From Byssochlamys sp. IMV 00236 (lineage: Eukaryota; Ascomycota; Eurotiomycetes; Eurotiales; Thermoascaceae), in the NCBI GenBank assembly GCA_001931875.2, contig MSJH02000029.1, forward strand, positions 107,168 through 171,167: DNA of 64,000 nucleotides, read 5' to 3'. Position numbers and translations under genes: made by a program. Under the pieces are notes generated by a model, which had not been told where the DNA came from, did not search any database, and saw nothing but the letters and a program-made list of their open reading frames with translations. Numbering within the stretch: the stretch's first letter is position 1; the number at the start of each line of letters is the position of its first letter. This document shows, in pieces, positions 21,114 to 32,619 of the stretch.

Positions 21114-22392
21114 GAAGCAAGTCGTTCTTTCTTTCTGCATTGATTGAATCCACCAGCATATTTGCCATTGTGTGTTTGGATGGCTCAGTTGTCGGCGCTT
21201 GTGACATATACCTGAGAAGCTTTTCTCTTCATCATATTTTTGGTTATCGCGTCTATTTTTTTCAGACTAGTCAATGGGAGGGCAGAGCGTTAGGGTTGCG
21301 TTGCAGAAATGGCCGGTCTTCTTGATGTATAATATGATGCCAATAGCAAGGATGTACTCGGTATACGCCCGGAGTATGTTTCAGTAATTTGCCTTTTCTA
21401 TTCTATTTATGAGCACCATGAACAACTTCTGTAATACGCAGTTCAGATGAGTATTGGACAGCAGATCCGGCGAAACTAACTCGCCAAGAAACCATTGGAA
21501 TGTGACAAACCAGCCACTCTCGCTACGAATAGAACATAGATAACATAACTAGTCAGACTGCATTCAAAGTAACCGACCGTATGGCCACACGAGCAGAAAT
21601 AGATTCTTGATTTCAAATCAATGGCCCAAACAGGATCCTCGAGTATCTGTGATTATTATCTGTAGTCGAATCCTAACTAGAATACGTAGTATTGAATCTC
21701 AGCAACGCTCCTAACTGGTTAGAAATTCTCCGGGGAAGACACTCTCATTCTAATTAATTACATTTTACTATTCTGGATGCGGCCCAAGTGGCGTTTCCAT
21801 TTGATAGTCAACTTCCGAGGATAGAAGGAGAAAAAGAAAAAAGAAAACAAGAAACCAGGATGAATCCGGAGGTTCGCCGTATCCTGGTTTCGGATCTGGT
21901 TTTAACTAGATTTTAAGACGATTTTGTGGCCCAGCGGAACCGGCAAGTTGTAATACTTTATTTATTATTATCTGTCCTTTTCGCAGACATATAATATGGC
22001 CTACGGCCCTGCTCCTATCCTATGCTATCTATCGAACTGTTTGTTAACTGCCTTGTCTGCGTTTGCTTTCTGAAGACAAAGTCGGTTTTCAATTTGACAG
22101 ACCAGATCTGCATAACTACTAGTTGATTGAATTGAATTAAGATAAGATTGCCATCTCCCCTCGTGGCGTCTACCGTTAGTTATCGGGTGACTCCGCTCTG
22201 GTTCCAGTCCATCCACATCATAACTATCTATCTATCCCATCTTTCTCTCTCCTACTCCCATTCCACGACAAAACTAAATCGATTCTCTTCGAGAATACGA
22301 GAAGCTTCAATACTCCACGAGCTATCATACCCTCAAGACAGGAAATCAGAGAATCAAAAAAAGTTCATCCCCCTATCCAAAGAAGACCAACA
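21114..22392. other. Intergenic region, pfa3 to E2 gene
   Basis: 1.28 kb, AT-rich between about 21350 and 22150, with no gene seen. The last 200 bases (TCTATCTATCCCATCTTTCTCTC and following) look like a pyrimidine-rich promoter and leader of the E2 gene. Confidence 0.5.
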
Positions 22393-23394
22393 ATGTCCCC
22401 CACACTCCGCCGATTGATGAAAGAAGCCGCCGAACTATCCGAATCGTCTCCCTCGCCCTCTCCCTATTTCTGCGCTCACCCAGTCTCCGACGAGAACCTA
22501 TTCGATTGGCACTTCACTATCTCCGGACCACCTGCGCCTTCTCCCTACGCCAACGGCATCTACCACGGTCGCATCGTCCTCCCGCCACAGTACCCGTTGC
22601 GTCCGCCGTCGTTCCGCTTCCTCACGCCCTCTGGTCGGTTCGAGGTCAATCGCGAGATCTGTCTGAGTATATCGGGTCATCATGAGGAGACGTGGCAGCC
22701 AGCGTGGGGGATTCGGACGGCGCTGATTGCGATTCGGAGCTTTATGGATGCGGATGCGAAGGGGCAAGTTGGGGGGTTGGAGGCGAAAGAAGAGGCGAGG
22801 AGAGAATGGGCGGAGAAGAGTCGTGGGTGGACGTGTGATGTGTGTTTTGGGGGGAAGAAGACGAATGAGCAGATCTTGACGCAGTGGAGGGAGGTGTGTA
22901 AGAGGAAGGGGATTGTGGTTGATGAGTATGGAGGGGAGAGGGAGGTCGTTCCGGAGGAGCTGAGGCTTGAAATGAAGAGTGAGAAGGAGGGTCGAAATGA
23001 TGATGATGATGGCAAGAAGCAGGTTGATTCTGTCAATGCTGCTGCTGCTGCTGTCTCATCCGCAGAGTCCTTCGCTCAATCATCATCATCGAATCCCAAT
23101 TCCTCGTCTTCGCCAGCTACGCAACAAAACGCAGAGCAGCCCTCTTCGTCTTCAACACAACATACCAATCCGTCTCCATCCACGACAACCACTACTCCCA
23201 GCCCACAAACAATAGTTCCTGAACCTGCTGTACAAGAACGTCTACAACCAACACGAACTGTCCCCACGTCAACCCGGCAACAAGTCGCCGTACAATCCTC
23301 CGACGGACCATGGCTCGATCGCGCCATCATCGGCGTGGTAATAGCGCTGATATTTATGATCTTGCGGAAGATGACGACAATGGATGCAATTTAA
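22393..23394 (+). CDS. Tail-anchored ubiquitin-conjugating enzyme, UBE2J1/Ubc6 type
   Basis: E2 enzyme of ER-associated degradation, anchored in the ER membrane with its catalytic domain in the cytosol. Single exon, 333 residues, start ATG at 22393 (ACCAACAATGTCC). The UBC fold spans about 5-120. The active-site Cys90 lies in NREICLSISGHH, followed by ETWQPAWGIRTAL, the form typical of UBE2J proteins, which lack the usual HPN tripeptide before the cysteine. A long low-complexity linker rich in Ser, Thr, Pro and Gln (about 200-300) leads to a single hydrophobic anchor, AIIGVVIALIFMILRK, right at the C-terminus. Length and domain order match UBE2J1 better than yeast Ubc6, which is shorter. Confidence 0.92.
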   Translation: MSPTLRRLMKEAAELSESSPSPSPYFCAHPVSDENLFDWHFTISGPPAPSPYANGIYHGRIVLPPQYPLRPPSFRFLTPSGRFEVNREICLSISGHHEETWQPAWGIRTALIAIRSFMDADAKGQVGGLEAKEEARREWAEKSRGWTCDVCFGGKKTNEQILTQWREVCKRKGIVVDEYGGEREVVPEELRLEMKSEKEGRNDDDDGKKQVDSVNAAAAAVSSAESFAQSSSSNPNSSSSPATQQNAEQPSSSSTQHTNPSPSTTTTTPSPQTIVPEPAVQERLQPTRTVPTSTRQQVAVQSSDGPWLDRAIIGVVIALIFMILRKMTTMDAI

Positions 23395-24002
23395 CATGTG
23401 GCCAAATGCAGACGGGTTATTTCTTGAAATTAGATTGGATTGGATTGGATTGGACTAGGCGTTCTTGGGAAGGAGGGGGGACTTTATCTATTTTCTTTCT
23501 AAGATTAGGATACGATCTATTGGAAAATAGGAAGCAAGCGGGCGAGTATGGGCGTTATCATTTTCTTGTTTTTGTTTGGGATACTGTTCTTGGCGATATT
23601 TGGGTCATTTGAATTGCCTTTTTCTTCCACCATGTCCTCCTGCCTACGCTGTATATATGATCATTACGACTTTCTATGTTCCATAGACTGGAGAATATTT
23701 GTGAATACTGTGATTGTTTAAAAGTTCAGTGAAGTTTGGAATGCTTCTAGCTCCAAAGTTCGTTATGGTACATCCATCTAGTGTACAGTTCTTATCCAAC
23801 CGGATAATAAATGATGAATCCAGACAAGACCGTCCCGCTTAGTATGGTACATTTACCAACGTCAAACCTCGCTGGGGAACTGAGTGCAAATGCAAAACAT
23901 GTTATGGGCAAAACCACATTCAAGAAGAGAGATGATAGAAGAAAAAGGAAAATGTACAGTACAGACCACGATGGATCCTTTTCAGACCGCAACAAAGTAG
24001 AA
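23395..24002. other. Convergent intergenic region
   Basis: About 600 bases between the stop codons of the E2 gene (+) and the TFIIIC gene (-). It should hold both 3' UTRs. A TTGGATTGGATTGGATTGGA pentamer repeat lies at about 23434-23453. No gene seen. Confidence 0.5.
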
Positions 24003-27000
24003 TCACTCGATAACGAGCCACCACCATTCCTTAACAAACCAACCTGGCTCATTTTCTCGCTCTCGTTCCTGCCCCCGTGCAACTGACGTCTGGTCGGCAG
24101 CTTCACGACTCACGACACCTACTTGTTCCATCCACTCCAGTAACAGCTCCACCTCCCATGCACCCATGGTCGGTTTTATCATGCTTGCGATGGAAGCGGC
24201 GCTGATGCCAGGGCGGAGTGCCACCGTTCCTATGATAGCCGCGACGGCTAGGTCCCAAACGCTTTTTACAAAATTCCGATGGACATCGAACCAGACGGGG
24301 ACTCTCCCAGGGAATGGCTGCAGCGTCCACTGCGGGGCGGATGGCACTGGGGTTGCTGTATCTGTGCGGTCGATTGTGCCAATGTCCATGTCGCCACGCG
24401 GAGGTGGGATAGTTGACAACTTTTCCCTGATCGGATTCCCGTAGACGTACTTCCCACGCACCGGATGCACTTCAATTGCAAACCGGAGCTTGCTCTTCTC
24501 GATCAATCTCGTGAGATACCCGCCATCCGTCAGACCGTACTTAGCCCTGGGAGGGTCTCTGGGCCTGAGGATGATCCTTCCTTCAGATACCAGATTGATG
24601 AGGGCTAATAATTGACCGTCTTCTGCAGCATAGCTGACCTCGTGATGGTTCTGTTGTTTGAATTGCTTGTCCAGAACAGTCGTCTTGAACCGCGCTGCTA
24701 CCTTAAGCTGCGCCGAGTCAATCGGCCGCCTGCGACTTAGCATCGCTAGGAAGTGATCGGTAATATCATAATTTCGACCGGGAGTGATGCGGCCTTTGTT
24801 ACCCATCGAAATAGAACGTTCCGTAACCAGTGACTGCACGGCGTCGCGAACGAGTCTTTCGCCGAACCGCTCCAATGCTTGTCGCGCATCAGCCGGTCTA
24901 TATGCTTCCTCTGGAGTGATAATGTTTGCTCGAACCCAAGTCTTTACCGTCTCCAACTGTGCGAGTTCTGCCCGCCTCTGTGACATGCCAGGACGGTGTT
25001 CTTTAAGCGGTATTGCAAATGGCACGCTTGTAAATAGCGACCGCTTCCGTGTAAGAGTAACAGTGGTGGTGTTACGATTGTAGATCTCCTCTATCGAAAT
25101 CGGAGGCTCTGTTCTGATTTCGAACAGTCTATCAAACTGATCCCGAGTGGCAGGCAGTTCTAGGAGAGTTTGGTCTGATGTGGGAATGTCCAGTTGGCTG
25201 TCAGCCCACTTCACTATCCATTCCCAATCGTACGCGTCCAGATTGCCGTAGTCAATGGCAGGGACTTCGTCATTTTGATACGCCTCTATGAAGCGCTCCT
25301 GGAAATCACTCTGCATTTTGGCCATCTGTAGCCTACTTCTGTTCGTAATCGTCCTGCCACGGTCTTGTATGAATTGTGGGTCATGGCCCGGGAATGCCTT
25401 TGAGACAAGATCCCAATCAATCATTCTGCCTTCAATTCCACCTGCCAAAGTCCGCACGACGACCATCGCGGTTGTGAGCTTTCGGACGAAGTCATCAGGC
25501 ATTGCTTTGATAAATCGGTTCCGTCGAGCAGAGAAGCGGGATGGAGCTTTTCGTCCCTGCGATTTCTGTGCTTCCACCTCTTCGGCCATAACAGATTCAT
25601 TCAATCTCGACAGACGCCGGCTTTGCGGTGCAACAGTCTCGAAACGTGCATCTCCTTCTTGAAGGTCTGAGACCCGAGTTTGAGCAGGAAGAAGGCGAGA
25701 ACGAGGGCGTAAGACCCGCTTCGGAATAGGAGAGCGAGCCGGATGCGAGACAGGTTCATCAAAGTCGAACCGGATTTCTCCTTCAACAGGCGCTATATCA
25801 AAGGAGCCATCGACAGTCTGGTTGATGTAGCGAAGGTTGTCACTGCGGCGATCAAAGAGCTGCGAATTCTGGATCTCCCATCTGGCGATGGCATCGTTAT
25901 CCAAGAAAAACTTGCTGGAACGAGGGTCAACCTCCGCTGAAAAGTCGACTTTGTGTCTTCTAGTCCTGGACATGATATCATCAACAGACTGAGGCAGGGA
26001 GAGCCCGGGGATCTCTTTGAAACCATGTCTGGGGTATGCCGCCAGACCTGCATCTGTAGAAAAGGTCCCTGTCGAAGGATGGAATTTCTGTACTGGCTTC
26101 ATGAGCATGGCATGAGGAGCCATGGCTGATATCCGATGCCATATTCGCTTCATCCTACGCGGTTGTAGAGCCTCAGTGTCTTGTATCCGTCCGTTCGTTC
26201 TCTGCACTATGCGCCGTCTGCCTTCTGTACCAGCGAGGCCAGGCCTCGATATTGATGTCAAACTGCTGAAGAAAGCATCCTCCTCGTTCAAAGGACGCTG
26301 GATCTTCATCAAACGCCTCACCCTTTCTTTGCGCCGCGGGCTTTTAGAACGATCACCTTCTCCCTCACCGCGAAGCAAACGTCTTTGGATTCTGCGACCT
26401 CTCCTCTGTTCCAGTGCAACGACGAATGCGGGTTTTTGATGAAGCTGCACAGTGATATCTTCTCGGACTGGCAGACTAGTAATGGCCCTTTGGCCTCGTG
26501 CAGGAGTAAACTTGTTACCACTCTTTGTGAGCTCTGGGTTGATCTCAACATTGGGCGGGAAATAGAACCGCGACCCTGCAGCAAGCATCTTTTTCTGTAA
26601 ATCCATGATTAGAGGGTCGTCTGCGGGTAAATCTGGCTTTGTTATCATGGTCTTTGTGACCATAATGCCTTTATCGTCCATCCCACTAAAAGTCATTTGA
26701 CGTAGCTTGCCAGCATCAACCATGTGCTTCACAGTCGATCTGATCGTCCTAAGGTCAGGCCTTTCTGTGTACCTAGTCTTAAGCCAAGCTGTCGTGAATG
26801 GATACCAGAGCTCTGTGCCCAGCGGATATGCACCTCCAGCTTTTTCAATAATCTCCATCACTATGTTTCTCCGCAGCATGGTAACAGAGCCTCCTTTTTC
26901 CATTCGGACTTTCTTCACTTTCCTCTTCCGTCCCGTAGCTTGTATAGGTTCTCCACCGTCGACATCCGGACGTTCTCCTGTCGCAGCCCCAATGCCTATC

Positions 27001-30000
27001 CCCGAAGTTTCATTGGGTGTATTTGCCATAACACTTTCATTCCCAGCGGCACTTTCCACCTTAGTCAATGCTTGTAGCTCTGGTTCCAGTTCTGGCACTG
27101 ATTCCGGTTCCACTGCGTTTGACACTTGTCCTCTCTCTTCGAGGGTATGTGACTCTGTAGCCTCCACGGCGCCTGCAATCTCCCCCTGGATTTCCGTGTC
27201 AGCCGTATGAGTAACCTCGGTCGACGTTTCGCCTTGCACATCATCGACCTCCATTGTCTGCACAGTTTTTACAGTCTCTGGTTCTGGCTCTGGCTCTGGC
27301 TCTGGTTCTGGTGCTGGTTCTGGCTCTGGCTCTGGCTCTGGTGCTGGTGCTGGCTCTGGCTCTGGTGCTGGTGCTGGCTCTGGTGCTGGTTCTGGTGCTG
27401 GTTCTGGTGCTGGCTCTGGTTCTGCCTCCGGCTCCGGCTCTCGACTTTCCGTTGTGGTTGAGATGCGAGGGCGCTTGCGCGGTTGATTCTCTTCGATAGG
27501 AGACTGGACCGGCACATCATCACCGGCGTCTGCCAGTACATTATTCTCCTCATTTTCTATGACCTTCTGTATATCTTGAGCCTTCCCTCCAGTGCTTTTC
27601 TTTGGTCTCCCGCGTTTTCGAGTGGGCTGAGGAACAGGCTCTGGTGGATGATCAGCTAACTGGTCTTCTGTGATTTCCTTTTCTGCTTCGACGTCCGGCA
27701 TGTGCTGATCCGGAGCTGCAGCCGTTTCCTGTGCATTCACGCTTGCAAGTGTCTCTACACGTGCTTTCTTAGGTGGCCGGCCACGTCTCCGTTTAGCTGG
27801 TGGGGGTGTCACAACGGCCTCAACGCTCTCAGAGAAGGTTCTCTTGTTACTATTGGCACCAATGACTGTATTTTGACCAGTTTCCTCAACCGGATTTTCG
27901 GCCTGCGCAATTGCGGAAGACACGGCCTCGGGCGTAGGCGCTGACACAGCAACCGTATCTTCAACTTCCGCATCGGGGTCTTCTCTGTCAGAAAACCAAG
28001 GAAGCGTCCTCAAATTTGGTGACTTGAAGATAGCGATTTGGCTAATCCGAGGGCGTCCCTGTCTCTTTCCCATCGGCCGTCGTCTGCCACGAGGAGTCAC
28101 ATAGACTCCAGAGTGAGGACGCTCCATGAGTACGACATTATACTCTGTCCAGGACTCATCCAGTCCCATGGCTTCTAGCATTTCTTTCTCCGACATTCCC
28201 GGGTAGCGTGCAGGGTCGTACTTCGATAACTTGTGGCGCCTGACGGTTGGCGTTGCCGTAGCGCTCTCAGCATCGTCTAACTCTGTTTCAGGTAAGACAC
28301 GGCCCTTAGGAAGAAGAGGAGTCTCGTCTGGACGGTCGGGAGAACCTTCTTCGCGTGCCTTCTTTGGTCGTCGCCCGCGCGATTTCCATGGAGTCTTTAG
28401 ACGTTCTAAAGCGCCGTTGGGAAGCTTTTCACGCCCATCTCTGACAACTACTAGACTGTCAGCATAATCACATGCAAGATATACGGGTATTAGAAGCTTA
28501 CCATAACTCCCATCCTCTAGCATTACTGCTACAGGATCGCTCTTCGAGCGGAAATAATCAGCTGGCTTCGCTGCAGCGGCACACTCAAGGAGAGTGGCAT
28601 CGCCTTTCCTCAATAGATCTTTGGTTGGAATATCCAAAGGAAAGCCGAACTCATCGACTTGAGGAACTGCATCCACAGGTGGTACTTCGATATTCCCACT
28701 TTTACCATCCCTAGGGATGAACTCTACTGCTTCCCAGCTCGCCTGCCCCGCATCAACCAGTTTGCTGAAATTCCGAGCAGAATAATGGACATAGAGAGTT
28801 ATGGTCTTGTTGAGCGCCGTGTCTCGAACAAGGGCTAAGTGTCGTAGATGGGGTGGTTGGGATATCTGCCAACATTCGACTAAGCGGGATAATGCGTTTT
28901 CCAAAGGCCTCCTGAAGAAGCCACCAAAGCACACTCTTATCGTTTCCTGCATCCTCTCAGTTAGTATTGGCAAGGCTTACAATCTCAAATGCAGGGTGGC
29001 TCACAATGTTTGTCCTTCCAACTGTCCCAGAACGATCTATTGCTTCAAATATCAAATTGTAGACGTTTCGATCAGGGGTCCACGTCGGAAGCATTCTTCC
29101 ACCTTCTTCAAGGCCTTCCTTTGTGACGACACCAACATCTTGTGAGCCGGAAGTGCCAGCTCTATCTTCCTCGCCTTGCAGATCCTCATCGAGCTCCACA
29201 CTGGCATTACCTTCCTGCTCTAGGTTTGCGAACAAGTTTCGACTATCGTCAATAAACAACTGGATATCCTTCTCGGATGGTTCCCGAATAAGCATGACAC
29301 AGGGGTGTAGAGCTTTCATCGTATCAGCATACTGTGACATAGCCCTCACGCGCTTGAGGACGCCGATGCGCTCGAATTTTCGAAGCGCGCGAGAAAGGAT
29401 CTTCCAGCGCCAAAGGTCGTTAAAGCCGAGAATACGTTTAAGATCGATACGTGCGATGACACCGTACTCTTTCAATATCTCAAAGAGCTTGTCGGTGAAT
29501 ACTTTAAAGTCGAGTATATGTTCCTTCTCTTCCTTCGAGGCGTCTGCTGGGGTCTCCGCGCTATCGAAAGCTGGCTTGGCTTGAACGAATTTTCTGAGTG
29601 TGCACAAACTCGTTCTCGCCGATTTTACTTGGATCGCTCTCTTTTCGATATATCCCTTCTGCTGCAACACATCCGTACGCTTTGGTACCGATCGCTTATC
29701 TTGGCCACTCAGTCGGACTAATTCTGTCTGCACTATTCCTCTGGACTTGCGAGAAGCAATTATCGAAAGGAGTGCAAATTCTGTGGGTAGAACTTTGGTC
29801 ACATCCGGTCCATGGCCCGTGATCGCGAACCATGTCCGTTCTTCAGAAACGAACACGCGAGGCACTTCACGACCTTCAGATACTGGCGGTTTGGTCTCCG
29901 TGTCGGGCGCAACTGGAGAATCAACTGTAGGAGTATCTTCCTCATTTGTGGCTGGTGTCCCTGAAACACGCTCCTCTGCCTCGGCCAAGGTGAGATGGTT

Positions 30001-30646
30001 CCATTCCCTGTTCTTGCCGACTGATACCTCAGGATTCCTGGTCAGCCAGGACCAGACTTTCTCCTGAAACGGTCTGTTAATGGAGGGAATGCGGCGGTGT
30101 GATGCGCCTGAGGCATCTGATACTCCATCTTGAGCAGCACGTTTGTAGAAAGCATCGACGAAGGCCAGAACATCAGATGGAGAAGCCCCTGGAGATAATT
30201 AGCCTTATCCCAAAGAATTCAACTATCTTAGAAGATGACAAAAAAAGAAGATTCGCAAGAATATTTTCCATCAAGCGCAGTGAAGTACAAAATCACCAGG
30301 GTGTAACACTTCATTGGCCAACGCAGTAAAAATAGAGAAACAAGCCAATACTAGAAACGATCTTTTGTTCATTTCAAACTTGGGGTATCTGGCACTCATG
30401 TAAAGCATGCGTCAAAACGTGATATAGAAAAGAAAAGAAGAGAGGAAAATCAACGTCGCTGGGGTAAAAAAATCTAAGAAATCAAAACACCAAAATATAA
30501 AAAAAAAAAAAAAATACGAAAACCAACATGCGCATCGATGCGACAGAGCGCAAACCCCTCGTGAGGGAACAATACGTACCCTGATCACCGCAGAGAGCGA
30601 TTTCTGAGAGCAAAAAATCGATCAAATCGTTAAAACCGCGGGCCAT
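24003..30646 (-). CDS. tfc3: Transcription factor TFIIIC largest (B-block-binding) subunit
   Basis: DNA-binding subunit that recognises the B box of tRNA genes and recruits TFIIIB for RNA polymerase III. Minus-strand exons are 30646..30580, 30188..29005 and 28946..24003, giving 2064 residues. Intron 1 is unusually long (391 nt, GTACGT..TCCAG); intron 2 is 58 nt (GTGAGC..ATGCAG) and joins TNI to [14 protein letters not shown]. The N-terminal [26 protein letters not shown] and the following winged-helix part ([42 protein letters not shown], here read in pieces) match the B-block TFIIIC domain. The middle carries several AT-hook-like motifs ([31 protein letters not shown]) and a Pro-Glu/Ala-Glu repeat; the C-terminal part is rich in helices. 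A possible extra in-frame intron lies at about 28501-28451. The alternative intron-2 donor at 28980 would give an implausible 34-nt intron. Confidence 0.88.
27276..27440 (-). repeat. Hexanucleotide coding repeat (Pro-Glu / Ala-Pro-Glu tract)
   Basis: On the plus strand GGCTCT/GGTTCT/GGTGCT units are repeated about 27 times. In the TFIIIC reading frame (minus strand) they encode alternating PE and PA dipeptides, making an acidic Pro-rich linker of about 55 residues. The opposite frames read as Leu/Ala/Val/Trp strings and are artefacts. Such a tract is prone to length change between strains. Confidence 0.85.
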
Positions 30647-31693
30647 GGTTACCTGGGCCTTGACAGGCCCTTCAACTGTGATTCCAGGGTGTTAGTGCGT
30701 TCAGGTCATTTGATGGCGACTGCGCGATTCGAACTCGAGTCGCTCGAACGAAAGGGATGAGCTCTTTTTTTTTCTTCTTTGGAGGGGAAAGACGTCAATG
30801 AGTGAGTTGAACTTAACTCGATTCGGTGGCGGGGGCGGGGTGGCACGTGCTACGCCGCCATACAGCGGCAGAATACACACCGCCCGGTGCCTGCATACCA
30901 GAGCCGATGTGGTGTTGCGATTTGCTCGATCCTGTTTGAGACGATACTAGTCTGAAGGGAATAGGGTAGAACGATATTAATGCTTCGATCTTTCCCTAAA
31001 GGACCCAGCGCCCGTAGTGGTAACAATGTACCAGCCTTTACGTTGTGCTCCTGGCTGTTTCTCGCTTGGTAGACGCGTAGTATGGCAGAACATACAAGGA
31101 CTGCAGAAGGGATCAAGAAAGCAGCAGACGTGTCTATATGACTGCCCAGAGGCATAGATTGGATCAGTGGTATACTATGCTAATTAGATCTAACCAGTAT
31201 TCTAATACTGACAGATGTGTTCATCAACTCAAAAGAACACATCATTTTTGGAAAATAGGAAAAACACAACCCACATGCCCACAAGACACGTAGGGGTATC
31301 AGCCANNNNNNNNNNNNNNNNNNNNATAAAAGACGGACAAGAAAAAGACAAGGCTGAAATCCACAGAGGAACTTCAACTCAGTATCACGATATCCAGTCA
31401 ATCCCGAAAAGCCAATATCGTGCCGCCAAATGATTAAATACCAAGCATCTCAGACGCCATCCCTGCTCTCAGCAATGCAATTGGAATTATGCAAACCATG
31501 CGCCTGAAGATCCATCCGGTCGTAAAATGCACGTCCATAGACACAATAAAATGAAATCAACGCGAAATGGTAAGGTCGGACCAAGACGTCTCTTGCATGA
31601 ATAAGGATCTCGTCTTGAGAGATCCAGATGAGATCTCGGTATGCGGCGAACAGTGTCCAGCAACCGTTCCATCCACAGCCCGTTATTCATGGC
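30647..31693. other. Intergenic region with assembly gap
   Basis: About 1 kb upstream of the TFIIIC gene and downstream of the Sec2-like gene, both on the minus strand. It includes the TFIIIC promoter (T-rich and CCCCGCCCCCGCC-like tracts near 30765-30840 on one strand or the other). A frame on the minus strand at 30850-31155 is unsupported. Confidence 0.5.
31306..31325. other. Assembly gap (20 N)
   Basis: Twenty undetermined bases. The true length is unknown; it lies in non-coding sequence downstream of the Sec2-like gene, so no gene model here is affected. Confidence 0.99.
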
Positions 31694-32619
31694 TCATTTC
31701 ATTCCAACGAGCCCTCGAACTCTCTCCACCCGCTCGATGGCCTTCTCCAACATATCAAGCCTCTTTCTTTTCTCCCCGTCTCTCCGTTCGAGTATCTCCA
31801 CTCGTTCTTCCAGTTTAGCACGGGCTTTCCGCTCTTCAGCCACCATCTCATTCGCCTGACTGAAAAGCTGCGCCGTCAGTTCTTCAAGCTCCGAGTTGGC
31901 CTGTGACAGCCTCGACTCTGCTGCCTTCCGCAGGTTCTGTTCGCGGCTCAAGGCATCCTGCAGTTCGGAGTTGGTGTGTGCATGGTTGGACGATGCACTG
32001 CTTGGACCAGAAGATGTGGCAATATTTCTGCGATACGGAAGGAAAGACGTGAAGCTAGTAAGACGACTTGTCTGCGGTTGCGGCGGAAGGGATTCCGGTG
32101 CGGACGAGGCGAGAGTCGAGGTTGTCCCTGCCACTGAAGGGCCTAATACTGCTGCTGGTGCAGAGGACGTAGATGATATCGAACCATTCTTCTGCGAATA
32201 CGCTGGCGTTTGCGAACGGAGTATATTGATCTCGTCTTCGTAATCGGCAAGTTTCTCAGCTATAAGCACACAAGGATGTCAACAAGGGGAGGGTTTCTTA
32301 GAAGATGATAGTGCCCAGGGGAAAGATAGCAAGATCACGACTGTACATAATCTACGGATCTTCCAGCTTTGACGGCGAGGCAAAAAAAAAAGAGATATCT
32401 CTTACCTGTCTGCGCTTGCCTAGCCGTCAGAAACTTGACCTGAGACTCGAGTTCCTGGATTCTTCGCCGGGCCTCGTCGTTGATCTGTTCTGTCGAGACA
32501 GGAACATCCTGGCCGCAGTGAGGACAATGTACTCCAGATGCAACAACCACCGTGCCAGTCATAGGTGGCAGCGCTCCAACGAGGGTCGTTTTGGTGGTGG
32601 TGGTAGCAGTCGTTGACAT
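31694..32619 (-). CDS. Sec2-type Rab guanine-nucleotide exchange factor (short form)
   Basis: Coiled-coil exchange factor; yeast Sec2 activates the Rab Sec4 on secretory vesicles. Minus-strand exons 32619..32406 and 32259..31694 give 259 residues. The intron is 146 nt, GTAAGA..TTATAG, with a T-rich stretch near its 5' end. The N-terminus carries a Cys pair, HCPHCGQDVP (31-40), followed by a heptad-rich helix (RRRIQELESQVKFL). A Ser/Thr/Pro-rich middle is followed by a long charged coiled coil containing SRLSQANSELEELTAQLF, SQANEMVAEERKARAKLEE and LEKAIERVERVRGLV, which match the Sec2p GEF domain. The protein is much shorter than yeast Sec2 (759) and lacks its C-terminal localisation region. 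A short Sec2-domain protein with an N-terminal CxxC of this kind is therefore the better description than Sec2 proper. Confidence 0.8.

Noticed and set aside
27207..27499. Plus-strand frames rich in Leu, Trp, Ala and Val ([15 protein letters not shown])
   Set aside because: They are the antisense readings of the Pro-Glu coding repeat of the TFIIIC gene.
28947..28980. Alternative TFIIIC intron 2 using the GTAAGC donor at 28980
   Set aside because: It would be 34 nt, below the range of every other intron in the window. The GTGAGC donor at 29004 gives 58 nt and keeps the frame.
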